Positions 37,930-48,594 of a stretch of 64,000 bases of DNA are shown piece by piece. The position numbers and the translations under genes were made by a program. Location of the stretch: assembly GCF_910596095.1 (NCBI RefSeq), contig NC_056546.1, forward strand, positions 12,425,925-12,489,924, given 5' to 3'. Position 1 is the stretch's first letter. Each line of letters starts with the position of its first letter. The notes beneath the pieces were generated by a model. It ran no database searches, was not told the DNA's origin, and saw only the letters and a list, made by a program, of their open reading frames with translations. The stretch is from Thunnus maccoyii (Eukaryota > Chordata > Actinopteri > Scombriformes > Scombridae).

Positions 37930-40900
37930 ACACACAAAACACACACATGATAGTCTGCTCACACACAACTGTTTGTGACAAGAACAAGCAGTGCTATGGC
38001 CTTTAGCAGGCGTTTGACTAAGACTGCTCTTCAAAATATAAAACCAAAATATGAAACAGACAGATTCTGACATTGCAGATAACAGATTTCCACCTGTGCT
38101 ACAAAATATTTGAATTATCCTGAAATGTAATTTCATATGAAATTAATGAATGGGTTAGAGTGACATTTACAGAATAATAATGGGGAATCACTTCACATCA
38201 CTTTATTAATTCAACAACAGGTTTCAAAGGTCTAAGAGAATATAAATCTTACACAACTCAACAGGAGAGTATGTGTTCAAGAAAAAAAAAGACCAAGCTT
38301 GCAACTTATGAGTTCTTTTCTCAGGTGTCAGCAGTGCGTATGCTAATTTTATTAATCAACTCTCAGGTTGCCTCCCAGAACCCCGCCTCCTCAAACTATT
38401 GATGATGGGTACAATGTGTCATCATCGGGAAAAGTAGTGAAAACCGCCCCCATCGTGTATCCATTCTGCATAAGCAACCTGCTCTTTCTTTATACTGACG
38501 GCTGCCAGGTCGTCACTTTCACAAAATTTGAACTTTGCCAACAGCTCCTCTGAGAGCTGAAGCAACAATTTGTCACTAATTCACTCTTTAAAGCAGCTCG
38601 TATGAGCCAAAAAGAGGAATTTCCGCTGCGACTTCTGTACAGCACGAAAGAATTACGAGCCTTGATGTTATGAAAAACGTGTGAAAATTGACGATTTCGA
38701 GAGTCAGAGAGGCTTTATTCTCCTTTTAATGAATCTTTGATACAAGTTAAACAGGCAGCTGAATTGGACGTATTTGGACAACTTTAAAAATTAATTGATA
38801 TCTGTTCACTTTTTTCATATTTAAGATTTAACTATGATTTCTAGTTGAAAAACAATTCTATCATATTTTATCTTTCTGGTTTGTTTGAAAATAGCACTGT
38901 GTGTTACACTGGGCTACATTGATATGAAAGTGATTTTGCAACAAGCAGCAATAGCACTTCTTTTTTTTGACATTTTTTTAATGTACAGTTGACAGTGGAG
39001 TGACAGGAAATAGGGGGGGGAGAGATGGGTAAGACATGCAACAGAGCTCCCTGGCTGGAATCGACCAGGTTATACGCAGTGACCATTCGGCTCCAGCAGT
39101 AATTGTTTTACTGGCAGCAGCATTAATAACATTAACGTCTAATTGCTGACAGTTACTGACAAAAAGTTTTAGAAAACCAGCAGAAACTTAATTCATTTAC
39201 TGAGGTTGTCTTAAAAGTTTCAAAGTCTTCAAAGTCTCTCAAATAGCATAACTACTTTTAATTATAAATCATTTAAAATAATTTCCAGTCAAAAGGTTTT
39301 ATTAAATGGAGAAGGGCATCTTTATTTCTTGTTTTTATTTTTGATATTTTCTCACAAATCAGAGTTTTTTTATTCTTTTATTTATTTTGACTAATTAATT
39401 GTGAGTTTTTTATTTTTATTTATACTTATATTTACACATTGTACATAACTACTTCACTTAACTGCAATTTTATTGTCTTTATGTTCCTTAACTGCTATGT
39501 GGTCTGACCACAGGCTCTGATGTGTCAATGACCATCACTGATGAGGTTTGACTACACTAGTGTTGCTGCTTTCTTTGTCCCCTCATAGCACTGTGAAGGA
39601 AAACACTTTTTTACCAAGCTGCTGTAACTTCAGGGCAGCAGATAAACTTCTGAAAAGTGAGAGTCACTGATGTGACTGTAGCCTGAAAATGTTTTAGATC
39701 CTGATCGTGACTTTTTGGTAATCATCAAAAAAATTACGAAATGCAAGAAGCAGAATATCAGAAACAAGTATCCCTTATCTACACTAAAAAAGGAAATCTT
39801 AAAAATGGTGAAATAGATAAAACAATACAAGATAACACTGTGACTGGGATTTAAAAATATCATTTACTGTAATTGTGTTTATCAAATTATTTTTCCACAC
39901 TTTCTTCTCTAAAAAGTGCAAACTTTTAAACTTGAATATGATGGATTCAATTTGAGGCAAAACTACTCGGTTTGACAAGCGCGGTGGACATCATAATTAC
40001 ATGGTGTCAGCAAAACATTTTCTCAGCAGTGCTAGTTTAGTATGTCTGTGTTCCTGTTGTTTCTCAAGTACACATGTGTACTCGGAAAATGTACTGTATG
40101 TGCTCGGAGAGTCCTGGGTGGTCACCTGCAGAAGGCATGATCCCAGCGTGCATCAGACCGCTGTGAGACAGCATGTGGTGAGTCCCGCCCTCTGTCACAC
40201 TCTGCAGCCTCTTGGGCGGTCGGCCAGGCCTCGAACTGTGGGCAGAGAACACAAGCCAACGTTAGTTATTAGGCGGTTTAATACTTTACTCTCTCAGTCT
40301 GTGAGTTTTCATGCTGAGACTGAGATGGGTGGCCTGGTTAGAGAGACTGCCCTTCAGTCTGTAAACCTCTGATCCTGCTGAAGTGTCAACAAGCAAAACA
40401 CTGTAACCTGACCGCTTCCAGGAAGGCTGCTGTACAGCAAATCTGACCTCCCTGTGGATACGAGCAAGCAAAAAAGGAGTTTCCCTATGGCATCAATAAA
40501 GCACCTCATTACTGTTCAGCTTACTCATTCATTTGTTTGCTTATTAAATGTGTTTGCTCGCCTTCCCTCCCTTTCCATCCTTTTCTCAGTTGGTCATTCA
40601 TTCCCTCTTTCCCGCCACGCCACAAATTTCCTCAATAGAAGCTGTGACTACAAGCAGATTCACATGCTTTGATTGAGCCGGGCATGCTCAATCAATCCTG
40701 GAGGAAGTACGTGAAAAGCTGTCAGACATCACTTTGGCTCTAACTAAACGGTGTGAATGTCCTGACAGGGGGAATGACACGGGCCACATCAGGCTTAATG
40801 ACAACCAGCGCAGCTCATCTCCTTTCATACCAGCCTGACATCAGCTAACATGAGTCTGCGGGCATGCGTGCATACGAGTCCGTGTGCATGAGTGATATTA

Positions 40901-41647
40901 AAAGACGGAGTGAGAGGAAGAGGGGAAAAGAGAGGGGGAAGAGGAGACGAAGGAAGAGGCGCGACAGGGAGTGTAAGAAACAGACAGAACAATAAAGAAG
41001 ATGAAGAGTTAGACGGGAGGGAGAGATGAGGAGATGTAAAGTGAGAGGAAAAGATGAGAGGGAGAGTCTTAGAAAGTGAGAAAAGGTGGGAAAGAGTAAA
41101 AAAAAAGAAAAAAAAGAGGGAGAGATAGACTAGCAGCAGCAGCAGCAGCAGCTTCCTAGCGTGGGGTGTCTTTGAGCAGATTTTAATTAGAATCTAATCC
41201 AGCCGTCATTAAGGCCCCATAAACGAAGCTGTCAGTCAGGAGATTAATGGCGCCTCATTTGCATATTGCATATAATTCATCAATTACCCAGCAGAAAGGA
41301 CCAATCCCCTGTTGACACACCCACTGACTGAGAGGGGGGGGTGAAGATGGAGTGAGAGTGAGACAAAAAGACAGAGAGAAAGATTGTGTAGTCACTAACT
41401 GTGTGAGAAAAACAGGTACCATGCGTGTGTGGGTGTATGAGCGCACACCGGTGTGGGAGCAGTTGTGTGTGGCATGTGTGTGTGAGTGTGTGTGTGTGTG
41501 TGTGTATGAAGTGTTCAAAGGTTAATTTGATGAGCCGATGAGCTCCACAGTTCCTGCCCTCGGTTTTAATGAGTTGTTATTATTGTCTCTTATTATGGGC
41601 CCAGACCGACTGGGATGTGACAGCTGACATCAGATATCACACACACA

Positions 41648-41697
<50 letters not shown>

Positions 41698-42343
41698 CAT
41701 GCAGACAGTGAGAGAGAGACACACACTCAGGTAGATATACATTCACACTCTCGACATGACAGAGAGACAGACAGCAGGAATGTGCAAGAGGGATCAATGT
41801 GTGAAAATGTGTGTGTGTGTGTGTGTGTGTGTGTTGTTCTTATAGGGGGTTGGGGTACATTCACATCACACAAAATATTTTTTGCAGTGCATATCTAGCA
41901 GCATACTGTGCTCAACAAAAGCAGGAAATGTATTTTTAGGTCTCCAGTTTGAAGGTAAAGCAACACAGTTCCAATGCAACTGATGTTGAAACACCTCAAA
42001 TGAAAACACACACACGCGCACACACACACACACAAAATCAAATGCAGAAGCAAACACCAGTAAGGGGAAATAAAATACACAGAGACCAAAGACTGTGGTT
42101 GGTTTTTACTGCAGCCGCTTCCCTTTCCCTTACTACTGTTTATTTGCACACACTAATTAATGGCCTCTGTGTGTGTGTGTGTGTGCGTGCGCGCGCGTGT
42201 GCATGTGCATGTGTGTGCACACCTTTGTATATGTTGCATTTTAGGGGGCATAAAGAACTAGAACCTAATTTTGTGTTTAGTCTGCAAGTGCGTTGATACA
42301 TCAAAGTGACCTGTAGTGTGTTGTGCATGCAGGAGTGTTTTGT

Positions 42344-42384
<41 letters not shown>

Positions 42385-42553
42385 TGAGGTTGGAGAGCAC
42401 CGGTTCCCTGAGGTAGGATTAATGAAAAAGCCTTTCATGGAAAAGTCATCAAGCTGAGGGGATGGAATGAGAGAGAGGAGGGGGAAGAGAGAAAACAGTG
42501 CATTGTATGTGTGTATGTGTGTGTGTGTGTGTGTGATTGAGAATGTGTGTATA

Positions 42554-42593
<40 letters not shown>

Positions 42594-43695
42594 GAGGGGG
42601 TGTATGGCTTATGACCTCTTTGTCTCAAACTTTAATTAAAATCTCACCCAGACGTCCTCCCTCATGCCAACGCTCTGGCCACACACACACACACACACAA
42701 ACACACACTTTTTTTTTTTTTTTAAAGAGAGGTGCTCTGTACATTGAGTTCTGCCCTCTAAGCTTAACGTGTGTTTGTGTGTGTGTTACCTGAAACATGA
42801 AACGGCAAACATGGCAGCTGGAGCTTAGCACAGGTGGAACAGAAACAAAACATAACAAAGATGACAGATCTCTCTCTCTCTGTCTCTCTCTCTCTCTTTC
42901 GCTCACACACACACACACACATACACACACACACTCAGAGGAAAGAGAAAAGTAATGAAAGAAGAGGAAGTGTTACAGTCAAAACAGTGGAACAGCTACT
43001 GGCTTGGAGGGACTGAGGTGCTGATAGGTAGCAGCTGTACAGTATGTGTGTGTGTGTTTATGTGAGGGGGGGAAGAAAAAAAAAAAAAAAAGAGAACTAG
43101 CTCAAACAAGATTTTGTTTGGAATATATTAGCAGCGGTTTACAGCTCCCATGCTCCCATCCTTTCAATCTGTGTTTATCACACGGGTTTGTATTCGCTGT
43201 CACGGTCTGGTTTGATAAATCATATCGTCCTCGCTGTATACGCAGGAAGACTTATGCTCCTGGTTAGAGAAGACAGGCAAAGATTGATGTTGTGATCTTC
43301 CTCTCAAATCGGGGGCTGAAAAAAAAAAAAAAAAAAAAAAAGCTTCATGCACCATTGTTATTAGGAAAGCCTGTGTGATGATGTCATGAAAGAAACAGGC
43401 GGGACAACACACACACACACACACACACATATACGCATACACACGCACAGGACGTTTGATCATGGTAAGAATCTGATCTCCTAAACTGATACCGCCTTGC
43501 ATTCCTCTCCCACATTCCAGGGTCAAGACGATGTCAAGACTGTGTGTGTGTGTGTGTAAAAAAGTGTGTGTTAGTGCGTACTCCATTAAGACCTGTCATA
43601 GTTGAAGACACGGAGGCCCTCTCTATCTCATCGTCCTCGTCTCTATAAAACATCAAAAGAGCACGGAGGTTAAAGTTGAGCTAACCACCCCACCC

Positions 43696-43733
<38 letters not shown>

Positions 43734-45750
43734 CCCTCCTCCCCTTCATCCTAATGCTGCTCACATTGACAGTGAGTTATGGCATGGCAATGGGGCTCGG
43801 CTTTGAGGAGTCCACCTTCCCACACACACACACATACACACACACACACACACTCACTCACACTCACAAACACCGGGCTCGCCGCTGCCAACTTGCACGG
43901 CCGAGGTTTACCACTGAGAAACACAAAGAGCGGGCTTTTGTTGCGCTCCGCAGGCCTCTTCGTCTTGTTTATCGTTCGTCTGATTTCTCTAACAGTTTCT
44001 TTGGTCTGATGTTTATTCTACACCTGCTTCATATTTGACTCCGCTTTGGTAAATGTCCCCGGTCGTAAGAGCTTCAAAGAAACACGTGTGGACTCGGTTT
44101 AACGCGTAGAAAGTTAATTTTGTTTGTTCATCAACCGTCTCCTTTAGAGGGTCAGTTCACCTTGAATTAAAGGAAAACATATTTTCTCATTTACCTCCAG
44201 CCGTATCTCGTCATGCAGAATGTTTTTCAGATTTTTGCCGGCACCTTTGTACGATGGTGGTAAACGGAATGTAGTTTGTGATGCTCACAACACTTTCAGG
44301 AACATCTCTTCTCAGAAACTGTGTCCCTGTTACTCTAGATCAGCAACACAACATGCTGTCAACTATATATATATATTTTTTAATCAGGACTACAGTATTT
44401 CTTCAGTAGAAAGAAGAACCTGTTATCTGTCTGTTTGTAAGCTGTTATCCAGAATGGCTTATTGCAACATTTTTTTGTCATTTTTTCATTGCTGTAAGAA
44501 CCACAAACAAAATTCAAATCACCTCTGTTGTATTGTGGTGGAGGCAGAAAACTGAGAGATGGATATCTCAAACTAAACTGCATGGTAGATATCAGGTGGC
44601 AAATGAGTAGGCCTGGGTATCTTTTAAAAACTTACCATACCAGTACCAATACCAGTACCCTTAAAGTGATACCAATACCAATTGATACTTCATTCAATAC
44701 CTTTTTTTTCTCCCCTACTTCATTCAATATCCATCATGTGAATGGAAGCAGTTGTGTAAAATGCCATCACTCCTTCTCATGCAAGTGGTTTTTACATGAA
44801 TTTATTTTGAAATTGAAATTGTACAAAACTGTACAATGAAGTATTATCACTACAGACTGTGTGGGCTGTAGCTGCTGCGGTAGTGGGCCAATCACACGTC
44901 TCACACGCATTAAATCGCTTGTGGTGATTGGCTGCGAGCAAAAGCATACAAATAGTCTTGTTTTTTCGAGATCTGGGTACAAAAAGGATCAAATACAGGT
45001 ATCGTTTGACTGGAGAAGTTTCAATACTACTTGGAACTGGGTTATTTCCGTTGATACCTTAAAAAGGTATCAAGTACCGATACCCAGCCCTACAAATGAA
45101 AGAATAGTTGTTTTCTGTAATTTGGACAAACTGGTCCTTTAAAATAGCTGCGATTATGAAACACGTATCTTGTGCTACTTTTCAGGTCTTTGTGTGTAGA
45201 AGGTGTTCGCACACACAAACGCAGAAAGCATGTGTTGCTATTAACACACGCTTTTGTTAAAAAGTAACAAGAGATCTTGTACCTTGCCACATTACACTAC
45301 TTTTATATAACGTGAGGTCGGGGTGCCTTTATTTTACACAATATAAATAGTACACATATATAAACATATGCGCACACACACACACACACATACACAGTTT
45401 GACCTGAGCTTCGAGCTATTTGATGTGTGTCCCTAACAGAGAATGAAACTGTTCCTTTGTGAGGGAGAAAGAAAGGGACGGAGGATCAGGTTGCCTCCTA
45501 CACGCCATGTTCTCTCTGTGGAACTAATGTCATTTAGCAGCAAAGCCAGCAAACACACAGGCGTGACCATGTGAGTTTGTGTGTGTGTGTGTGTGTATGT
45601 GTTTGTGTTTGTGTTTGTGTGTGTGTGTTTGTCTGTGTGAGGAGATGACAGAAAGAGGAAGAGTGTGTGTGCCACCTATGCATGAATTATAACTAGGCTT
45701 TGACAGAGGGTGAAGTCTGCCCTTCTTCATGGTTTGATGAGTCAGTGGTC

Positions 45751-45788
<38 letters not shown>

Positions 45789-48594
45789 TGCACAGCAGGC
45801 GTAAAAGAGCGAGACAAAGAGGAAAAGGAAAAAACAATGATAAACAGAGGACACTTCTATAACCTGTGCTTCCAAACATTTCATTGGACTCTTGCATTTT
45901 TAAGATGAAGAGACCAGTGAATGCAGGCAAAAGTTAACCTCTGAGACAAGGCTGTTATTTCTCCTCCAGCCTGTCTGACCGTACTGAACTGGAAAATAAT
46001 AAGTGATGGCTGTCTTAATCAGTAACGAAAACCTCACTGAGGCCTGACGCTGTCAGAGAGACCTAACATCATATTCCTGGAGATGTCCTCGGAACTTTTT
46101 CGGTTTAGTCGTCCGGCCTTCCTGCTTCAACCAAAACAATCTGGAGCTCCACTTTTTTTTTTTTTTTTTTTACCTGCTACTGTACGTCACTCCATCCGCA
46201 CGAGGGACTGCATGAGGCTGACGCTAATGGCTACCACAGCTCATTTGAAGCCCTCAGACAAAGAATCTGGGAAGTTGTTTGAAGATTTCAGACGAGTGAT
46301 GTTTTCAGATCTCATTAACTAAAGGCTGTTGTGTGTATAATTAGAGATGGTGGAGGCTGTGTATTTTCAGGGGTTGTATAACAACATTCCCATTAACACC
46401 TGACATAGAAGAAATCCCCAAAGCAGCCGTAAGATGCATCTGGATTTTGTCTTGGTTGGAGGGTCTCAAACGCTTAAGCGCAGGTGTTAATCCACTCACA
46501 TGGAGCTCGGAGCTGATTCTCACAATGGTTTGTTTCTTTTTCGGAGTGATTCTGGTTTTACTCAACAAGTCAAAGCTTGTATCCAAACCCTTACACCTGC
46601 TATACAAATCAGCTCAAAGATTAAAATAGAGTCATATTAAAGCACCAGGATGATTTGACCTACACCCAAGAAAAAAGTAGTTTATACATTTGAAAATCTT
46701 TTTTTTTTCTGTGCGTCTATCTGTACAAATCTTGACGTATCCCCAATCTGCATTTATTGGCAGGTGTAAATTGGATCATTCATGCTCCAAGGAGCAGGGA
46801 TTAACTATCAAACAATATAAATTCCCCAAACCAAGGCTAATCCACACTCCTCTGGATTCAAACCCATGCTGTTATGAGCATGTGGTCTGCACAACAGCAG
46901 ACTGAGGCACCAGGAAACCACAAATCCCAGCCAATTTAGCCCCCTTTATCCAAACATCTCTGTGGCGTATTGGATTGATGACCCATGTAGTTGGTCACCA
47001 TCGGAGTTCTGCAAAACAGCTAATTTACATAATCGCATCATAAATACCGAGAATTCATTTAATCATCTCCTCTGTTCTGATGCTCTGGGCTAAAGAGTGT
47101 TGATATGATAAGACAGTGAGTTATTAAGGAAGGAGAGAGAGAGCGAGAGAGCAAAGGGATCAGTGAGTGAGTGAGTGAGCTTGTCCTGATTTAAGCTGCC
47201 GCTTGGGGCCAAATGAAAATTAATTAATTTCTGTGAAGAATCAATTTCTCAGAATGACAGTGTCAGATTCAGTGTGTGTGAGTGTGTACGTGTGTGTGTG
47301 TGTGTGTGTGTCAGACACAGAGAGAGAAAGAGTGTAGTGTGTGTGTGTGTGAGTGCATGTCAGAGAGAGCGAGAGATCATTGCTTGTGATAACATGACAA
47401 ACTTTTAAGAGTGTTTTTTTATTAGGATTACTCAAATTCATTATCATCAACACCATCATAACGTTTATCATGCGTTAAAATGATAATTAGTAACAGACCT
47501 AGCAGCAGCAGCAGCAGCAGCAATGTGGTACATAAAAAGGGTTAACTGGACCTCCAGTTATATCATATGGCATACAGCCCCCCAAATCTAACTCTATTTT
47601 AAGAAAAACTATAATTGCAATGTTCCTTTTTTCCCATATAGCTTACATGTTTGGCTTATAGAAGACTCTAAGAGGAATTTCATGCAGATATAAAAGCAAA
47701 AAGTCCTGAAATATCATAATTATACCACAATATATAACATAACAGCATAAGCTTTATGTAAACGGATCAGTAAATAAGTGACACGCAATTTGGGATTTTA
47801 TTTTGACTTTTGTGATGCATATACTGGATATATTTTTTTGTCTTGGCCTGCAGACTGATATCAAATAGAAAAGTATGAAGGTGGATGCTCCCCACCTGTT
47901 TAATCTCTGCTTTATGACCCCACCTGCTGCACCCCCTCAAAAGTAAGGTGGATAACCCCCCCGGGGTCACCCTCCCCTGCCTCCCCTGCCTCCCCTCACA
48001 TCCAGCTCACCTTGCGTTGGTACAGTCGTTGTAGAGCGTCTCGAAGTCCTGCCTGGAGATGAGTTTGCACCGGTTCACCCCGGGCTGGATGGCCCCCAGC
48101 CCCCGCAGCACCCGGACCTGCTCCACGTTGCACACCACCGGGGCAATGTCCAGCCGCTTCAGCTTCGTGTAGACGGTGTGGAGCCCGCCGACCAGGTGCT
48201 TGAGGAAGACGTCGAAAGCCTGAGGCAGGCAGATGAGTTCCGTGTCTTTCACCGTGAATGAGGCCAGCTTGGCACCTTTCACCTCCACCAGTTTGCACTC
48301 GTTGTTCTGCGGCGTGCTCTCCACGGGCGACGGGGTGGCGTACACGGGCTTAGCGCCGCTGGACACCGCAGCTCCTCCGGTCTTCAACGGAGTCCCGTTC
48401 GATAGTAAAAGGTCCGCCCTGAACTGGTGGAGCAGCGCCGGGTGCGCCACCGGTGGAGCCGGGGAAGACGCGGCTGAGGTGGCCGCAGGTGGCGGAGAGT
48501 TGGTGGCCGGAGAGACGGAACTCGGCGCCGGGTGGTGCCCGAGAGGAGCGGCGGGGAGCAGAGCCGCAGTAGCCGGAGTTGCCATAGTGGTCAT
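23221..48594 (-). CDS. dach1: dachshund family transcription cofactor (dach1 type), eleven coding exons
   Basis: Known role: nuclear cofactor of the retinal-determination network (with Six and Eya) that represses transcription through its Ski/Sno-like DNA-binding DachBox-N and a C-terminal coiled-coil DachBox-C. Exons, transcript order: 48011-48594, 40126-40235, 36464-36574, 32811-32989, 30771-30891, 30497-30637, 26791-26987, 26096-26243, 24990-25118, 24638-24724, 23221-23258; 1,845 nt, 614 residues, all phases agree. The start is the first ATG in frame (MTTMATPATA). Residues 1-95 are Ala/Pro-rich. DachBox-N runs about 96-200 (CLPQAFDVFLKHLVGGLHTV, GLGAIQPGVNRCKLISR). Next come SSRPGRPPKR, KKIKLEAM, LPFMMMSHPLIPASLAPAS and GLSSIETLLTNIQ. 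DachBox-C is about 482-573 (QKRLKKEKRSKRRLQEALEE). The end is EGRVFLQTAGMY. Compared with human DACH1 (about 760 residues) the Gly/Ser tracts and a linker of about 50 residues before LPFMMM are missing. Synteny with mzt1-bora favours dach1 over dach2. Confidence 0.93.
23259..24637 (-). other. dach1 intron 10 with a constrained-looking block
   Basis: Roughly 23,560-24,050 is free of repeats and looks unlike the surrounding DNA: balanced base composition, an octamer ATGCAAAT at 23,618-23,625 and several TAAT homeodomain cores. The remainder of the intron is AT-rich without recognisable content. Confidence 0.4.
23560..24050. promoter_or_regulatory. candidate conserved enhancer in dach1 intron 10
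   Basis: Evidence is compositional only: no microsatellite, dense TAAT/ATTA cores, a POU octamer (ttatgcaaattatg), and word complexity higher than the flanks. dach1 loci in vertebrates are known for many distant conserved enhancers. No alignment could be done here. Confidence 0.3.
24638..25118 (-). CDS. dach1: dach1 exons 9 and 10 with duplicated or ambiguous splice sites
   Basis: Exon 9 (24990-25118) finishes DachBox-C. Its donor CACACAG|GTACGCC is copied exactly 38 bp further on (24,952) by a tandem duplication. Exon 10 (24638-24724) has two possible acceptors, cagcag|CCCC at 24,724 and cacacag|AGTCC at 24,709. They differ by 15 nt and both keep the frame, so five residues (PPHTE-type) may be optional. 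Reading past the exon 10 donor would end in a different tail, NKYHFLTMKF, whereas splicing to exon 11 gives the family-like EGRVFLQTAGMY. Confidence 0.75.
25119..26790 (-). other. dach1 introns 7 and 8, non-coding parts
   Basis: Intron 8 (25119-26095) and intron 7 (26244-26790) are AT-rich and hold an (aag)n patch next to the exon 9 acceptor. I see no repeat family or extra exon in them. Confidence 0.5.
26988..30496 (-). other. dach1 intron 6
   Basis: It contains CA tracts (28,680-28,715; 28,824-28,865; 29,215-29,262), a C run near 28,557-28,564 and a GC-richer block at 29,660-29,960. No coding exon is evident. The stretch 27,000-28,150 shows nothing I can name. Confidence 0.5.
29660..29960. 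promoter_or_regulatory. candidate GC-rich regulatory block in dach1 intron 6
   Basis: About 300 bp whose GC content is clearly above the flanks. It holds several CpGs, an RFX-like half site (ccgtggcaacg near 29,738) and homeodomain cores (gctaatg, cattaag). The judgement rests on composition and motifs only. Confidence 0.3.
30892..32810 (-). other. dach1 intron 4
   Basis: Mostly AT-rich. Around 32,050-32,570 there are dispersed-repeat phrases, including actcaaaaacttataaatag and ggaacaactgattacattct followed by ggtagtgatccaga, which recur throughout teleost genomes. No exon is visible on either strand. Confidence 0.5.
32370..32570. repeat. dispersed teleost repeat fragment (ggtagtgatccaga type)
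   Basis: The phrases gggattggccttaagccatg and attctggtagtgatccaga match a repeat I recognise from many fish genomes. The class is uncertain and the borders are approximate. Confidence 0.4.
33868..33896. repeat. (G)29 homopolymer followed by TGTGGGGGG
   Basis: 29 uninterrupted G on plus, then tgtggggg. On the dach1 transcript this is a C run deep in intron 3, so it is not a splice signal. Confidence 0.9.
34220..34430. promoter_or_regulatory. candidate conserved block in dach1 intron 3
   Basis: About 210 bp of high-complexity sequence between a purine-rich stretch and a C-rich stretch. It has CpGs (gggctcgccggacat) and core motifs such as caattaactag and aataaaccgg-like sites. It is listed on contrast with its flanks only. 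Confidence 0.25.
35346..35373. repeat. (TG)n microsatellite
   Basis: An uninterrupted tg array of about 14 units, followed by a CpG-bearing stretch (tgcgctcgcatgaaagcgtg). Non-coding, in dach1 intron 3. Confidence 0.9.
36575..40125 (-). other. dach1 intron 2
   Basis: It holds TG/CA arrays at 37,451-37,471, 37,698-37,728 and 37,893-37,936, a C run near 37,264, and a repeat-free block at about 38,370-38,700. From 38,750 to 39,980 it is strongly AT-rich without named content. The 149-codon open frame at 37,149 crosses a TG array and is not a gene. Confidence 0.5.
38370..38700. promoter_or_regulatory. candidate conserved block in dach1 intron 2
   Basis: Repeat-free, balanced in composition, with palindromic short words (ctcctctgagagctg) and TAAT cores. 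The contrast with AT-rich and CA-rich flanks suggests constraint, but this is only visual. Confidence 0.25.
41140..41300. promoter_or_regulatory. candidate conserved block in dach1 intron 1
   Basis: Contains an inverted octamer ATTTGCAT at 41,257-41,264 and clustered homeodomain cores (ttttaattagaatctaatcc; gagattaatgg; aattcatcaatta). It lies between a purine-rich run and TG repeats. Composition-based call. Confidence 0.3.
41640..43740. repeat. cluster of CA and TG microsatellites
   Basis: Long arrays lie at 41,640-41,695 (CA), 41,808-41,834 (TG), 42,170-42,215 (TG, mixed), 42,346-42,382 (TG), 42,508-42,588 (TG, interrupted), 43,408-43,429 (CA) and 43,699-43,732 (CA). A long A run is at 43,319-43,341. 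Every open frame here consists of His-Thr or Cys-Val repeats and is spurious. Confidence 0.85.
44145..44380. repeat. dispersed teleost repeat (gggtcagttcacct type)
   Basis: Begins ttagagggtcagttcacctt and carries aaacatattttctcatttac and gtagtttgtgatgctcacaa, phrases I recognise in a common fish repeat. No coding sequence; the right border is approximate. Confidence 0.45.
44608..45092. mobile_element. non-autonomous DNA transposon with gcctgggtatc/gatacccagccc ends
   Basis: The left end reads gtaggcctgggtatc and the right end gatacccagccctac, an imperfect terminal inverted repeat. Next to the ends lie many gataccaatacc and ggtatcaagtacc words. The interior (44,860-44,960) includes gggccaatcacacgtctcac. 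This structure fits a hAT-like non-autonomous element common in fish; no transposase is present. Confidence 0.6.
48011..48594 (-). CDS. dach1: dach1 exon 1: Ala/Pro-rich leader and DachBox-N
   Basis: Exon 1 is by far the largest and most GC-rich exon (194 codons plus 2 nt). Upstream in-frame sequence has no ATG, only a TTG. A second ATG nine bases inside (48,585) could also serve. The donor reads AACGCAAG|GTGAGC, and the split codon joins exon 2 to give NASSRPGRPPKR as in human. An antisense frame of similar length is a by-product of the GC-rich codons. Confidence 0.93.

Larger units (their letters stand above)
40236..48010 (-). other. dach1 intron 1 (7.8 kb)
   Basis: The largest intron. It has purine-rich sequence at 40,900-41,130 and a dense set of alternating CA and TG arrays between 41,640 and 43,740. 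Two transposon-like remnants (44,145-44,380 and 44,608-45,092) and further TG arrays at 45,577-45,787 and 47,270-47,352 follow. Repeat-free blocks lie near 41,140-41,300 and 46,920-47,060. No exon is visible. Confidence 0.55.

Noticed and set aside
41569-42793. Several His-Thr and Cys-Val rich frames
   Set aside because: They are translations of CA/TG microsatellites.
23221-48594. Assignment as dach2
   Set aside because: The sequence around KKIKLEAM and LPFMMM and the neighbouring mzt1 and bora fit DACH1 better; human DACH2 lies on X. A fish-specific duplicate of dach1 remains possible.
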